Shown here piece after piece: positions 1 to 6,171 of a stretch of DNA of 7,283 nucleotides. Every line of letters starts with the position of its first letter. Within the stretch, counting starts at the first letter, position 1. The notes below the pieces were generated by a model. The model saw nothing but the letters and a program-made list of their open reading frames with translations. It did no database searches and was not told the origin of the DNA. Source of the stretch: Phycisphaerales bacterium (GTDB taxonomy: Bacteria; Planctomycetota; Phycisphaerae; Phycisphaerales; UBA1924); NCBI GenBank assembly GCA_029212425.1, contig JARGNC010000128.1, positions 1-7,283 of the forward strand. The letters are read 5' to 3'. The translations under genes were made by a program, and so were the position numbers.

Positions 1-1456
1 GGTCGAGGGTCGCGATTGGGGTTCCTGCGATGGAACTGATCGTTGCGCCGGCGGGGAGGGTGGTGGAGAGTTGATCGTTGACAGAAGGGGACACTGCGAG
101 GATTGCGGATGAGTAGGTGGTGGTGTCGGGGTAGAAGCCGACGCGTCCGTCGTCGGAGACTTGGACTTCGAGTTGGACGGTGCGCAGGGCAGCGGTTTCG
201 TCGTTTGATTGATAGTCTCTGCGGAGGACCTGGATGTCGATTGGGTTTCCGGTGTGGTCTCGGATGGCTTTGATGCCTGCATCGAGGGAGGGGTATGGGA
301 CACCTGCGATGTTGATGAAGATGTCTCCAGGCATGAGTCCTTGTTTGGTTTCGGAAGCGGAGACATCGGGGTGGACGCGCATGAGACCTGTGAGGCCGAG
401 GATGTGCTCGATTTGGAGGTGGGTGTCGTCGATCTCAACCAGTTGGGTCATGAGTGCTTGTTGTGCGTTGATGGCGAGTTCTTGCGGATCACCTTCTGGG
501 GTGGTGTAGCTGATGAGCAGGTCGAGGTGGTCCATCGCGATGCGTTGGATGTCCACGGTTGTTTCGACGGGCTGGTTGTTGATCGCTGTGATTGTTGAGC
601 CGGGCGGGATCTGGGCGAGTCCATAGTCGTCGGCACGCTGGTTCCAGAGGTTCATGTCGTCGGTAAGGATGAGCTCGGTGGAGCGGAGGGGTGTGATCCC
701 GAGATCGAGGAGTCCGAGCTGTGCGCCGGGTTTGAGGTTCGCGTTGTATTCGATGGGTTGGTCGATGCCTTCGCGGGTGATGATGATGGATGCGGGGCGG
801 GATGAACTGGACATCGCGGCTTCTGTTGCGATGTCGCGGAAGGCGCGGACGGGCTTGTTGTTGACTGAGAGGACGGTGTCTCCGGGTTGGAGACCGATGG
901 CGTATTGTGGATCTATCGGCGCTGCGAGGGATGCGGGACTCGATGGGAGGACCTGACCCACTGATGGGGGCATGATGTTGAGTCCTGCGGAGAAGACGAC
1001 GATGAACAGGAGTGCGGCGGTGATGACATTGACGACGACTCCGGCGCTGATGACGACGAGGCGCTTTGGGATTGGGCAGTTCTGGTAGGAGTCTTTGGCG
1101 GTGGAGGTTGCAACGGGGTTGAGGTCTTCTTGTCCGAGCATTTTGACATAGCCGCCGAGGGGGAGCCAGCTGAGTCGGTATTCGGTTGGGGAGATGTTGA
1201 GCTTGGTGTGGTCGCCGTTGTTGTCGCGGAGGAGTTTTTGGTATGCGGGCTCGGAGGAACCGGCTTGGAATCCCATGCCTTTGCGGTAGGAGCAGGCGAC
1301 TTGTCCGAATCCGATGGAGAAGGCAAGGACGCGGATGCCGGCCCATTTGGCGGCAAGGAAGTGTCCGAGTTCGTGGACGAAGATGATGGATCCGAATCCG
1401 ATCGCGATGATGAAGAAGTTGACGAGGGTGCCTAGAGGGCCTGGGATTTCGAACAT
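1..1456 (-). CDS. rseP: RseP-family site-2 intramembrane zinc metalloprotease with about four PDZ-like units (3' end outside window)
   Basis: This is a polytopic inner-membrane protease that cuts transmembrane substrates, classically an anti-sigma factor during envelope stress. Seen: a first hydrophobic helix (about residues 10-36) carries the zinc motif HELGH at 28-32; WLPLGGYVKMLGQED (97-111) is the family's conserved loop after the first helix; a second membrane segment lies at about 132-158. A long periplasmic part follows with PDZ-like cores at about 191-203 (QPGDTVLSVNNKPV), 284-297 (PPGSTITAINNQPV), 377-388 (MPGDIFINIAGVP) and 467-481 (PAGATISSIAGTPI). The 485 residues present already exceed the usual 350-450 for the whole family, and the C-terminal membrane helices with the second zinc-ligand motif have not yet appeared. 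The ATG at 1456 is preceded by GGAG at 1463-1466 (6-base spacer). A terminator separates it from the upstream redox operon, so it needs its own promoter within about 1457-1558; I see no convincing one. Its specific substrate cannot be inferred here. Confidence 0.93.
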   Translation of the reverse strand, partial: MFEIPGPLGTLVNFFIIAIGFGSIIFVHELGHFLAAKWAGIRVLAFSIGFGQVACSYRKGMGFQAGSSEPAYQKLLRDNNGDHTKLNISPTEYRLSWLPLGGYVKMLGQEDLNPVATSTAKDSYQNCPIPKRLVVISAGVVVNVITAALLFIVVFSAGLNIMPPSVGQVLPSSPASLAAPIDPQYAIGLQPGDTVLSVNNKPVRAFRDIATEAAMSSSSRPASIIITREGIDQPIEYNANLKPGAQLGLLDLGITPLRSTELILTDDMNLWNQRADDYGLAQIPPGSTITAINNQPVETTVDIQRIAMDHLDLLISYTTPEGDPQELAINAQQALMTQLVEIDDTHLQIEHILGLTGLMRVHPDVSASETKQGLMPGDIFINIAGVPYPSLDAGIKAIRDHTGNPIDIQVLRRDYQSNDETAALRTVQLEVQVSDDGRVGFYPDTTTYSSAILAVSPSVNDQLSTTLPAGATISSIAGTPIATLD

Positions 1457-1462
1457 TGGGTG

Positions 1463-1466
1463 CTCC
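1463..1466 (-). promoter_or_regulatory. Ribosome binding site of the RseP-family gene
   Basis: GGAG on the minus strand lies 6 bases before the ATG at 1456. It supports that start over the GTG-initiated reading frame that begins further upstream in a different frame. Confidence 0.6.
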
Positions 1467-1558
1467 GTGAGCGGTGTCGTGTATGCGTCCTTGCACTTGA
1501 GTGTATCGGTCGGTTGGGCGGAGGTTGTGGTGGAAATGTCTTGTTCGTGCTCGGAATC

Positions 1559-1581
1559 AAAAAACCCGGTCTGGGACCGGG
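1559..1581 (-). terminator. Rho-independent terminator of the redox operon
   Basis: On the minus strand a perfect 7-bp stem CCCGGTC / GACCGGG (1581-1575 and 1571-1565) with a 3-base CCA loop is followed directly by six T residues (1564-1559). The stem can be extended by a G-T pair and the flanking A and T residues. It sits about 36 bases past the stop of the peroxiredoxin-like gene, so it ends that transcript and insulates the protease gene downstream. In the plus direction there is no comparable T-run and no gene to terminate. Confidence 0.88.
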
Positions 1582-1616
1582 CTTTGGGTGGTTTTATGGT
1601 TGTTGGTTTGGGCTGA

Positions 1617-2261
1617 TTAGTCGTACTTCACGCCGCAGCCGTAGGGCTTGGTTTGTGGGTTGGAGACGGCTTTGCCTGCGAGGAGTTCTGCGAGCGCGTT
1701 GGAGACATAGTTGACATCTCCTGGTGCTGCTGCGTCTGAACGGTCGTCGATGGCGCCGTGGTATGCGAGGGTTTGGTCAGCGGTGATGATGTACATGTCT
1801 GGGGTGCGCTTGGCGCCGTACTGCTTGCCGACTTTGCCGGTGGTGTCCATGAGGATTGGGCTGTTGATGTCCCAGTCCTTTGCGGTGTCACGATTGAGCG
1901 TGAGGTCAGCGGTTGGATGTTGGCCGTGCGCGGAGTTGATGCGGAGCCAGACGATGTTGTCGTTGGCGTGGTCGGCTTCGATTTTGTTCATGGTGCCTGT
2001 GTCTGAGCGGTAGTGCTTGCGGACAAATGGGCAGCTTGGTGAGAACCATTCGAGGACGACGATTTTGCCATCGTTGGTGTAGTCGGAGAGGGTGTGCTTG
2101 TTGCCGTCGAGATCGGTGAGGGTGAAGTCTGGTGCGGTGTCACCGACTTTGACTGCGGCTGCTGCGGATGTGGAGGTCCGGGCGGCGCCCATGAGGATGG
2201 CGGCGGTTGCGATCAACGCGATGAACGCGGAAGCGAATGCGATTTTTTTGAGCATGGTCAT
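1617..2261 (-). CDS. Exported peroxiredoxin-like thioredoxin-fold protein (redoxin)
   Basis: The protein has 214 residues. An N-terminal signal peptide or anchor (basic MTMLKK, then a hydrophobic stretch at 7-26 ending near the Ala-rich 28-36) places it outside the cytoplasm. The thioredoxin-fold domain starts at VGDTAPDFTL (39-48). Its active site is WFSPSCPFV, with one cysteine, C77; there is no CxxC pair. The cis-proline loop is RTPDMY (P154). A second cysteine, C209, lies in the terminal YGCGVKY. This pattern (CPFV site, C-terminal GC-VKY) matches the peroxiredoxin-like type known from many planctomycetes and other bacteria, whose substrate is not established to my knowledge. C77 is the likely reactive cysteine and C209 a possible resolving one (inference). 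The start at 2261 has AGGAG 8 bases upstream. It follows the DsbD-alpha-like gene by 18 bases, suggesting one transcript that ends at 1559-1581. Confidence 0.9.
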   Translation of the reverse strand: MTMLKKIAFASAFIALIATAAILMGAARTSTSAAAAVKVGDTAPDFTLTDLDGNKHTLSDYTNDGKIVVLEWFSPSCPFVRKHYRSDTGTMNKIEADHANDNIVWLRINSAHGQHPTADLTLNRDTAKDWDINSPILMDTTGKVGKQYGAKRTPDMYIITADQTLAYHGAIDDRSDAAAPGDVNYVSNALAELLAGKAVSNPQTKPYGCGVKYD

Positions 2262-2269
2262 TGGGTCTT

Positions 2270-2274
2270 CTCCT
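2270..2274 (-). promoter_or_regulatory. Ribosome binding site of the peroxiredoxin-like gene
   Basis: AGGAG on the minus strand, 8 bases before the ATG at 2261, lies entirely within the 18-base gap after the upstream stop codon at 2280. It is the clearest Shine-Dalgarno sequence on the minus strand of this window, and the tight spacing suits translational coupling. Confidence 0.7.
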
Positions 2275-2279
2275 GCTGG

Positions 2280-3128
2280 TTATGGGTTTGAACCCTCTTG
2301 TACAAAGTGTATATTGAACTCTTTCCAGGTGTCAAGAACTTTCACGCGGATGCGTCCTGAAAGAACTGCGGGGGTGTTTGGGTCGTCGTAGCTGCGATCG
2401 AAGGTGATGGTGAGGGTGTTGGACTTGGTGTCGCCTTCCTCGATGAGGTTGGCGGGTTGGGTGCAGTCTGCGGCTGGGAAGAACTGGTAGTGCGTTGCGC
2501 CGGGGATTTGGAGTTGGACTCCGTCTTTGGTCCACTTGGGGGAGACGCTTGTGAGATCCGTTGGGCGGCTTGCGTATGCGTCGATTGCTTCTTGTCTTGT
2601 GAAGGTGTGATCGGTGGGGTTGATGACCGCAAGCATCAGTGAGATTGCATCGGATTCGGGGATGCAGATCTGGTTGCAGACGAGCGCGTCGATGGATGCG
2701 CCAACTGCGAATTTTGTTCCCGGCTCGGCGTCTTCGGACACGGTGTAGGGGATGAGGACTTGGAAGGTGTCTTCGTAGGTGTGGTCGAGGATGTCTCCGG
2801 CGGCGATGTATCGCTTTGGGGTTGGGTAGAAGGGTTCTCCGAAGGTGAGGTGCTCGGAGGGGAAGGGGGTGACGGAGAGGCCGTATCCGGTGTCGTTGAT
2901 TCCGGGCCAGTAGGTGTGCCAGTCTTCATCGACGGTGATTTCGATGATGAGGAGGGCTTCTTCGCCTGGGATTGCGAGGGTGGAGGTCTGGGCGGTGGCT
3001 TTGAAGTGATTTTTTTCGGACGATGGTTGGGCGGCGGACGCAAATGGGACGGCGCATGCAAAGACGATCAGCATGAGGAATGCTGAGAGGCGTGAGAGAT
3101 TCGGTGTCTGATTGAGCTTGAGAATCAT
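2280..3128 (-). CDS. Stand-alone DsbD-alpha-like periplasmic domain protein
   Basis: The protein has 282 residues from the ATG at 3128. A signal peptide covers about 1-32 (LSRLSAFLMLIVFACAVPFASA, cleavage near ASA-AQ). The mature part resembles the N-terminal domain of thiol:disulfide interchange protein DsbD: DWHTYWPGINDTGYG at 69-83 corresponds to the family's W-H-Y-W...PGDSG segment, and LVCNQICIPES at 149-159 carries the redox pair C151 and C155. A further cysteine is C222. The full DsbD has a membrane electron-transport domain and a C-terminal thioredoxin domain; neither is present here or elsewhere in the window. Inferred role: passing reducing equivalents in the periplasm, perhaps with the peroxiredoxin-like protein encoded next in the operon. 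The start is uncertain: the ATG at 3158 is in frame and would lengthen the N-terminus by ten residues, and neither has a strong Shine-Dalgarno. I prefer 3128 because it gives a normal-length signal peptide. Confidence 0.85.
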   Translation of the reverse strand: MILKLNQTPNLSRLSAFLMLIVFACAVPFASAAQPSSEKNHFKATAQTSTLAIPGEEALLIIEITVDEDWHTYWPGINDTGYGLSVTPFPSEHLTFGEPFYPTPKRYIAAGDILDHTYEDTFQVLIPYTVSEDAEPGTKFAVGASIDALVCNQICIPESDAISLMLAVINPTDHTFTRQEAIDAYASRPTDLTSVSPKWTKDGVQLQIPGATHYQFFPAADCTQPANLIEEGDTKSNTLTITFDRSYDDPNTPAVLSGRIRVKVLDTWKEFNIHFVQEGSNP

Positions 3129-3235
3129 GCCTTGAATCGTATTGGGCTGGGCTTGCATAGGATTTGACGCGTCGTCCTGAGTGGGAGAACACCTGTGAAG
3201 GAACAATATTGCACGCATAAAGGAATTTGTACACG
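3129..3235. promoter_or_regulatory. Divergent intergenic region between the redox operon and the rhodanese-deoC operon
   Basis: Two operons start here in opposite directions, so promoters for both are expected by geometry. In the plus direction TTGACG at 3164-3169 resembles a -35 element, but the sequence 17 bases on (GAACAC) is a poor -10. A-rich AAAGGA at 3219-3224 is the likely ribosome binding site for the ATG at 3236 (11-base spacer). No clear operator palindrome is visible. Confidence 0.35.
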
Positions 3236-3739
3236 ATGGGACAGGTAACGCAGCGGATGATGATTCTTGGATGGCTCTTGGCGGTCTTTGCACTGCTCGG
3301 GCTGGGGGGCTGCAAAGGGGATCTTTCGGACAAGAAGATCGAGTTTATTGATCTCAATCGTGCGATGGAGTTGTATGAAGAAGGACAGGGGGATTCTGAG
3401 GCGGTGCTGTTTATTGATGTGCGGAAGCATGAGCGGTTTGCGGAGGGGCGCATTGAGGGTGCTCGGAACATCCGGGTCAATGAGATTGATCTGAAGTATG
3501 ACGCTGATCCTGAACTGCTCAAGTATGACAACCTTGTGGTGTATGGAGAGAATCCGGGATCGGCGAGCGCACGCGCGATGGCGAAGCGGATGATTCAGGG
3601 TGGGTACAACACGATGCTCAAGGATCGCGTACGGCTGTTCCTTGGGGGATGGGTTGTGTGGGAATCGACGGGGCTGCCTTTTGATGTTGATCCGGATGTT
3701 GAGTCGGACGATGCTGATATGACTGGGGAGGATGAGTGA
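3236..3739 (+). CDS. Rhodanese-fold lipoprotein lacking the catalytic cysteine
   Basis: The protein has 167 residues. The N-terminus (hydrophobic 9-25 ending LLGLGGC) is a lipoprotein signal with the lipid-carrying cysteine at C26. The rest is a single rhodanese domain: AVLFIDVRKHERFAEGRIEGA at 56-76 is the conserved DVR...F..GHI.GA segment, and LFLGGWVVWESTGLP at 134-148 is the end of the fold (GG...W...G.P). The active-site loop should begin with cysteine, but here it reads VVYGENPGSAS, with G104 at that position; there is no cysteine after C26. Sulfur transfer by the usual persulfide route is therefore not expected, so a binding or scaffold role is more likely (inference). The tail (149-167) is strongly acidic. 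Start: the ATG at 3236 has AAAGGA 11 bases upstream; TTG at 3227 is too close to it, and ATGs at 3257 and 3260 would also keep the lipobox. The stop codon overlaps the deoC start by one base. Confidence 0.85.
   Translation: MGQVTQRMMILGWLLAVFALLGLGGCKGDLSDKKIEFIDLNRAMELYEEGQGDSEAVLFIDVRKHERFAEGRIEGARNIRVNEIDLKYDADPELLKYDNLVVYGENPGSASARAMAKRMIQGGYNTMLKDRVRLFLGGWVVWESTGLPFDVDPDVESDDADMTGEDE
3725..3731 (+). promoter_or_regulatory. Shine-Dalgarno sequence deciding the deoC start
   Basis: GGGGAGG lies inside the end of the rhodanese gene, 7 bases before the ATG at 3739. It selects that ATG over the in-frame GTG at 3736. Stop and start overlap as TGATG (3737-3741), typical of translational coupling by reinitiation. 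Confidence 0.8.
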
Positions 3740-4656
3740 TGGGATTTGTGCTGCCCAACTCCCCCACTGTTGATGGGGTGATGGTTGATCGACGCGCGGC
3801 TTCGTTTGCGACGCGGTCGATCAAGAAGGCGTCGAAGCTTGCGGCGCTTGAGCTTGCGGTGTCGATGATTGATTTAACGACGCTTGAGGGTGCGGATTCT
3901 CCGGAGAAGGTGCGGAGTTTGTGCCGAAAGGCGGTTCGGCCTTGGGATCGGGATGAGGAGTTTTTGGGGAAGCGGCTCGGACCGGTCGCGGCGGTGTGTG
4001 TGTATCCGTCGATGGTTCCGTATGCAGCGGAGTTGTTGGATGGGTCTGGGGTGAATGTGGCATCCGTCGCGACGGGGTTCCCATCGGGGCAGTATCCGCT
4101 GGATATCCGGATTCGTGATGTTGAACGCGCGGTTGCGGATGGTGCGGATGAGATCGATATGGTGATCAATCGCGGGGCGTTTTTGTCCGGCAAGTATGAT
4201 GTTGTCGCGGAAGAGATCGCGTCGGTTGTGCAGGCGTGCGGCAAGGCGCATCTGAAGGTGATCCTCGAAACAGGGGAACTCAAGACCTACGACAATGTGC
4301 GCCGCGCGAGTGATATTGCGATCGAGTACATTCGTCCTGGGGATTTCATCAAGACCTCGACGGGGAAGGTTGCTCCGGCGGCGACGATGCCTGTGACGCT
4401 GGTGATGCTTGAGGCGATCCGGGATGAGTACCGCAAAAGCGGGAAGAAGATCGGGATGAAACCAGCGGGCGGGATCCGGACTGGAAAGCAGGCGTGGCAC
4501 TACCTGTGCATGGTCAACGAGACGCTTGGGGAGGGGTGGTTGTCCGCGGACTGGTTCCGGTTTGGGGCGAGTTCGCTGCTCAACGATGTGCTGAGGAGTA
4601 TGCAGAAGCTGCAGAGCGGTGAGTATGCGGCGGGGCATGATTTTTCGGATGCGTAA
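3739..4656 (+). CDS. deoC: Deoxyribose-phosphate aldolase (DERA)
   Basis: This cytoplasmic class I aldolase cleaves 2-deoxy-D-ribose-5-phosphate to glyceraldehyde-3-phosphate and acetaldehyde, in deoxynucleoside breakdown. It has 305 residues in a TIM barrel. Seen: IDLTTLEGADSPEKV (44-58), AAVCVYPSMV (84-93), NVASVATGFPSGQ (106-118), EIDMVINRG with catalytic aspartate D140, HLKVILETGEL (171-181), DFIKTSTGK with the Schiff-base lysine K205, and GMKPAGGIRT with the second catalytic lysine K241. All key residues are intact. Length and details (TTLEGADS near the start, EWL/GWL...FGASSLL, terminal YAAGHD) resemble the long type represented by human DERA more than the shorter bacterial forms of about 220 residues. 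It is translationally coupled to the rhodanese lipoprotein upstream and overlaps the membrane gene downstream. The acetaldehyde product may be handled by the aldehyde dehydrogenase at 6172. Confidence 0.96.
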   Translation: MGFVLPNSPTVDGVMVDRRAASFATRSIKKASKLAALELAVSMIDLTTLEGADSPEKVRSLCRKAVRPWDRDEEFLGKRLGPVAAVCVYPSMVPYAAELLDGSGVNVASVATGFPSGQYPLDIRIRDVERAVADGADEIDMVINRGAFLSGKYDVVAEEIASVVQACGKAHLKVILETGELKTYDNVRRASDIAIEYIRPGDFIKTSTGKVAPAATMPVTLVMLEAIRDEYRKSGKKIGMKPAGGIRTGKQAWHYLCMVNETLGEGWLSADWFRFGASSLLNDVLRSMQKLQSGEYAAGHDFSDA

Positions 4657-5380
4657 GCGTCCGAAGGAACTCTCGCGTGTTCGACTACGGATCGCATTGT
4701 GTGCGTGCGTTGGTTTGTTGATCAGTTTGCTGACCGCGTTTGTGCCTGCGATTTTCGGGAATGTGGACTATGTGGGGTTTGAGGATCCGCTGTATACGGT
4801 TGAGAATCCTGATCCACCCCAGTATCTTCACGGTTTGATTCCTGAGTTTCGGACTGCTGTATGGTGTGCTCCGAGTGTCCCACAATATCGTTGGCAGAAC
4901 TGGTTCGATTCGAGCATTGCGTTTCATGAGTACTACTACGGGATGCGGTACAACGAATGGGATTTGGAAGTCCACGGCGAGATCCCTCCGTCGTTTATGA
5001 TTCGGCGCGGTTCGTACGGATTCCCGTTTCAGTGCATGTATGCTGACGAGGTTGCGGTTGCCAATGGCGGTGCTCCGTACACGATGACATTCTTTGATCG
5101 TGTGCGTGCTCGGAGTGGACTTCGGGAGGGAGTGCTTGTTTCGGGTTTGAATGCACCGATGGTTCAGAGAATCTTGCCTTTGGCGCCGCATTGGGGCGGG
5201 CTGATGCTCAACACTCTGATTTACGGAGGGGGATTGGGGGCGTTCTTTGTGCTGCCGGTATTGATTACGCGGGTGCGACGGATTCGGAATGGGTTGTGCT
5301 TGGTGTGTGGGTATGCGATTGAAGATTTGGATGTGTGTCCTGAGTGTGGACAAACAACTCGCGATCACGCGGCGGCTTGA
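4637..5380 (+). CDS. Membrane-anchored protein of unknown function with C-terminal zinc ribbon
   Basis: The protein has 247 residues from the ATG at 4637; I do not recognise the main domain. Seen: a basic N-terminus, a first membrane helix at about 18-41 (LRIALCACVGLLISLLTAFVP), then some 140 extracytoplasmic residues rich in aromatics (QYRWQNWF, HEYYYGMRYNEWD), a second helix at about 188-211 (GGLMLNTLIYGGG...VLPVLI) followed by a basic stretch (RVRRIRNG), and a cytoplasmic tail with CLVCGY...CPECGQ, a four-cysteine zinc ribbon with CxxC pairs at C221/C224 and C234/C237. Basic residues flanking both helices fit both termini inside. That style of ribbon recurs on planctomycetal proteins of unknown role. 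The start is uncertain: GTG 4619, ATG 4625, 4637 and 4649 are all in frame, all overlap deoC, and none has a good Shine-Dalgarno. The 3' end overlaps the convergent PilZ-J gene. Confidence 0.8.
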   Translation: MIFRMRKRPKELSRVRLRIALCACVGLLISLLTAFVPAIFGNVDYVGFEDPLYTVENPDPPQYLHGLIPEFRTAVWCAPSVPQYRWQNWFDSSIAFHEYYYGMRYNEWDLEVHGEIPPSFMIRRGSYGFPFQCMYADEVAVANGGAPYTMTFFDRVRARSGLREGVLVSGLNAPMVQRILPLAPHWGGLMLNTLIYGGGLGAFFVLPVLITRVRRIRNGLCLVCGYAIEDLDVCPECGQTTRDHAAA

Positions 5381-6051
5381 TCGGATTGTTGATCTGGACC
5401 GAAGCGTTCGTCATAGCGGGCGCGGAGGGTTGGGTCTTTGAGGATTGAGTAGGCTTTGTGGAGTTCTTCGAAGCGGGCGGGGGCTTCTGGTTCTTTGTTC
5501 TTGTCGGGGTGCCAGTGCTTCACGAGTTTGTGGTACGCGGCTTTGATGTCGCTTTCGCTTGCGTATTGGTTGATGGCGAGGATGTCGTAGAGGTTGACGC
5601 GCGGGGCGAGGGGTTGTGGTTCGTCGCTGGATTCTTCAGTATGGGGTTGGTTGCTGACAAGAAGCTCGCCTTGGACGGCGAGGCGGACGAGGGCGTCGCG
5701 GATGGAGGGTGAGAGGTTGATGAACTCGATTCCGATCTCGGCTTTGCGTGTGAGGACTGATCCTTTGCGTACCCAGCGGACGGTGCCTTGGACGGTGAGT
5801 TCGTGTTCGGTGTTCTGATCGGTGAAGGTGTAGGTTTGGGCGGATCCGACTTCGGGGAGATTTGCGTTTGAAATGGTGAGTCGCATCCCAGTTCCTGTGA
5901 GGTCGGCGACTTTGAGTTTGATGGAATCTTGGTTGCAATGGATCCCTTTGGTGTCGATGCGGACATCTGTGCGGGACGCGAAGTCTTGCGCGTTGTCGCA
6001 TGATGGCTGAGGGGAGTCTTGCTGATTGTCTGGTGTGTTGTCGGTACCCAT
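5365..6051 (-). CDS. PilZ domain-J domain fusion protein
   Basis: The protein has 228 residues with no signal peptide or membrane helix, so it is probably cytoplasmic. Residues about 26-127 form a PilZ domain: RTDVR (27-31) matches the RxxxR cyclic-di-GMP motif, DLTGTG (50-55) matches the (D/N)x(S/T)xxG motif 19 residues on, and AEIGIEFINLSPSIRDALVRL (104-124) is the typical domain end. A linker rich in S, E and P follows (131-150). Residues 152-217 are a J domain: NLYDILAINQYASESDIKAAY, HWHPDKNK with the HPD tripeptide at 181-183 that stimulates DnaK ATPase, and the helix FEELHKAYSILKDP. No G/F region, zinc fingers or client-binding domain of full DnaJ is present. Inference: a co-chaperone recruited or switched by cyclic-di-GMP. 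The ATG at 6051 has no clear Shine-Dalgarno; the frame stays open to 6210, but the upstream part looks non-coding. Its last 16 bases overlap the convergent gene. Confidence 0.88.
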   Translation of the reverse strand: MGTDNTPDNQQDSPQPSCDNAQDFASRTDVRIDTKGIHCNQDSIKLKVADLTGTGMRLTISNANLPEVGSAQTYTFTDQNTEHELTVQGTVRWVRKGSVLTRKAEIGIEFINLSPSIRDALVRLAVQGELLVSNQPHTEESSDEPQPLAPRVNLYDILAINQYASESDIKAAYHKLVKHWHPDKNKEPEAPARFEELHKAYSILKDPTLRARYDERFGPDQQSDQAAA

Positions 6052-6171
6052 GAGGTTGATAACGGATTGATGTGCGTTTGAAGCGAGTGAAATGGGGTGG
6101 AATCGCTTTGATTTGTGATTGCAGGCGGTACAGTCGGCGGTGTTTTGGGGTTTGAGGCCGTAGAATGGGGT
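6052..6171. promoter_or_regulatory. Divergent intergenic region between the PilZ-J gene and the aldehyde dehydrogenase gene
   Basis: These 120 bases separate two divergent starts and should hold promoters for both. In the plus direction TTGATT at 6108-6113 and TACAGT at 6129-6134 resemble -35 and -10 elements, but the 15-base spacer is short, so support is weak. No terminator, repeat or clear operator is visible. Confidence 0.3.

Noticed and set aside
209..598. Plus-strand acidic and Val/Gly/Asp-rich reading frames across the protease and redox genes, here and at 1130-1435, 1758-2006 and 2760-3086.
   Set aside because: They mirror C-ending codons of the minus-strand genes (GTC and ATC read as GAC and GAT) and show no start signal or motif.
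489..1496. A 335-codon minus-strand reading frame opposite no other annotated gene call, rich in Arg, His and Pro.
   Set aside because: It is an out-of-frame reading of the RseP-family gene. The composition is unnatural and the in-register frame carries HELGH and the PDZ cores.
1559..1581. A bidirectional terminator.
   Set aside because: The T-run is present only in the minus direction, and no plus-strand gene reads towards it.
3874..4638. A 254-codon minus-strand reading frame opposite deoC.
   Set aside because: It is the antisense of a gene whose catalytic motifs are all intact on the plus strand; the Arg/His-rich product has no recognisable motif.
4685..5368. A 227-codon minus-strand reading frame opposite the zinc-ribbon membrane gene.
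   Set aside because: The plus strand encodes two clear membrane helices and a four-cysteine ribbon; the minus reading has neither domain nor sensible composition.
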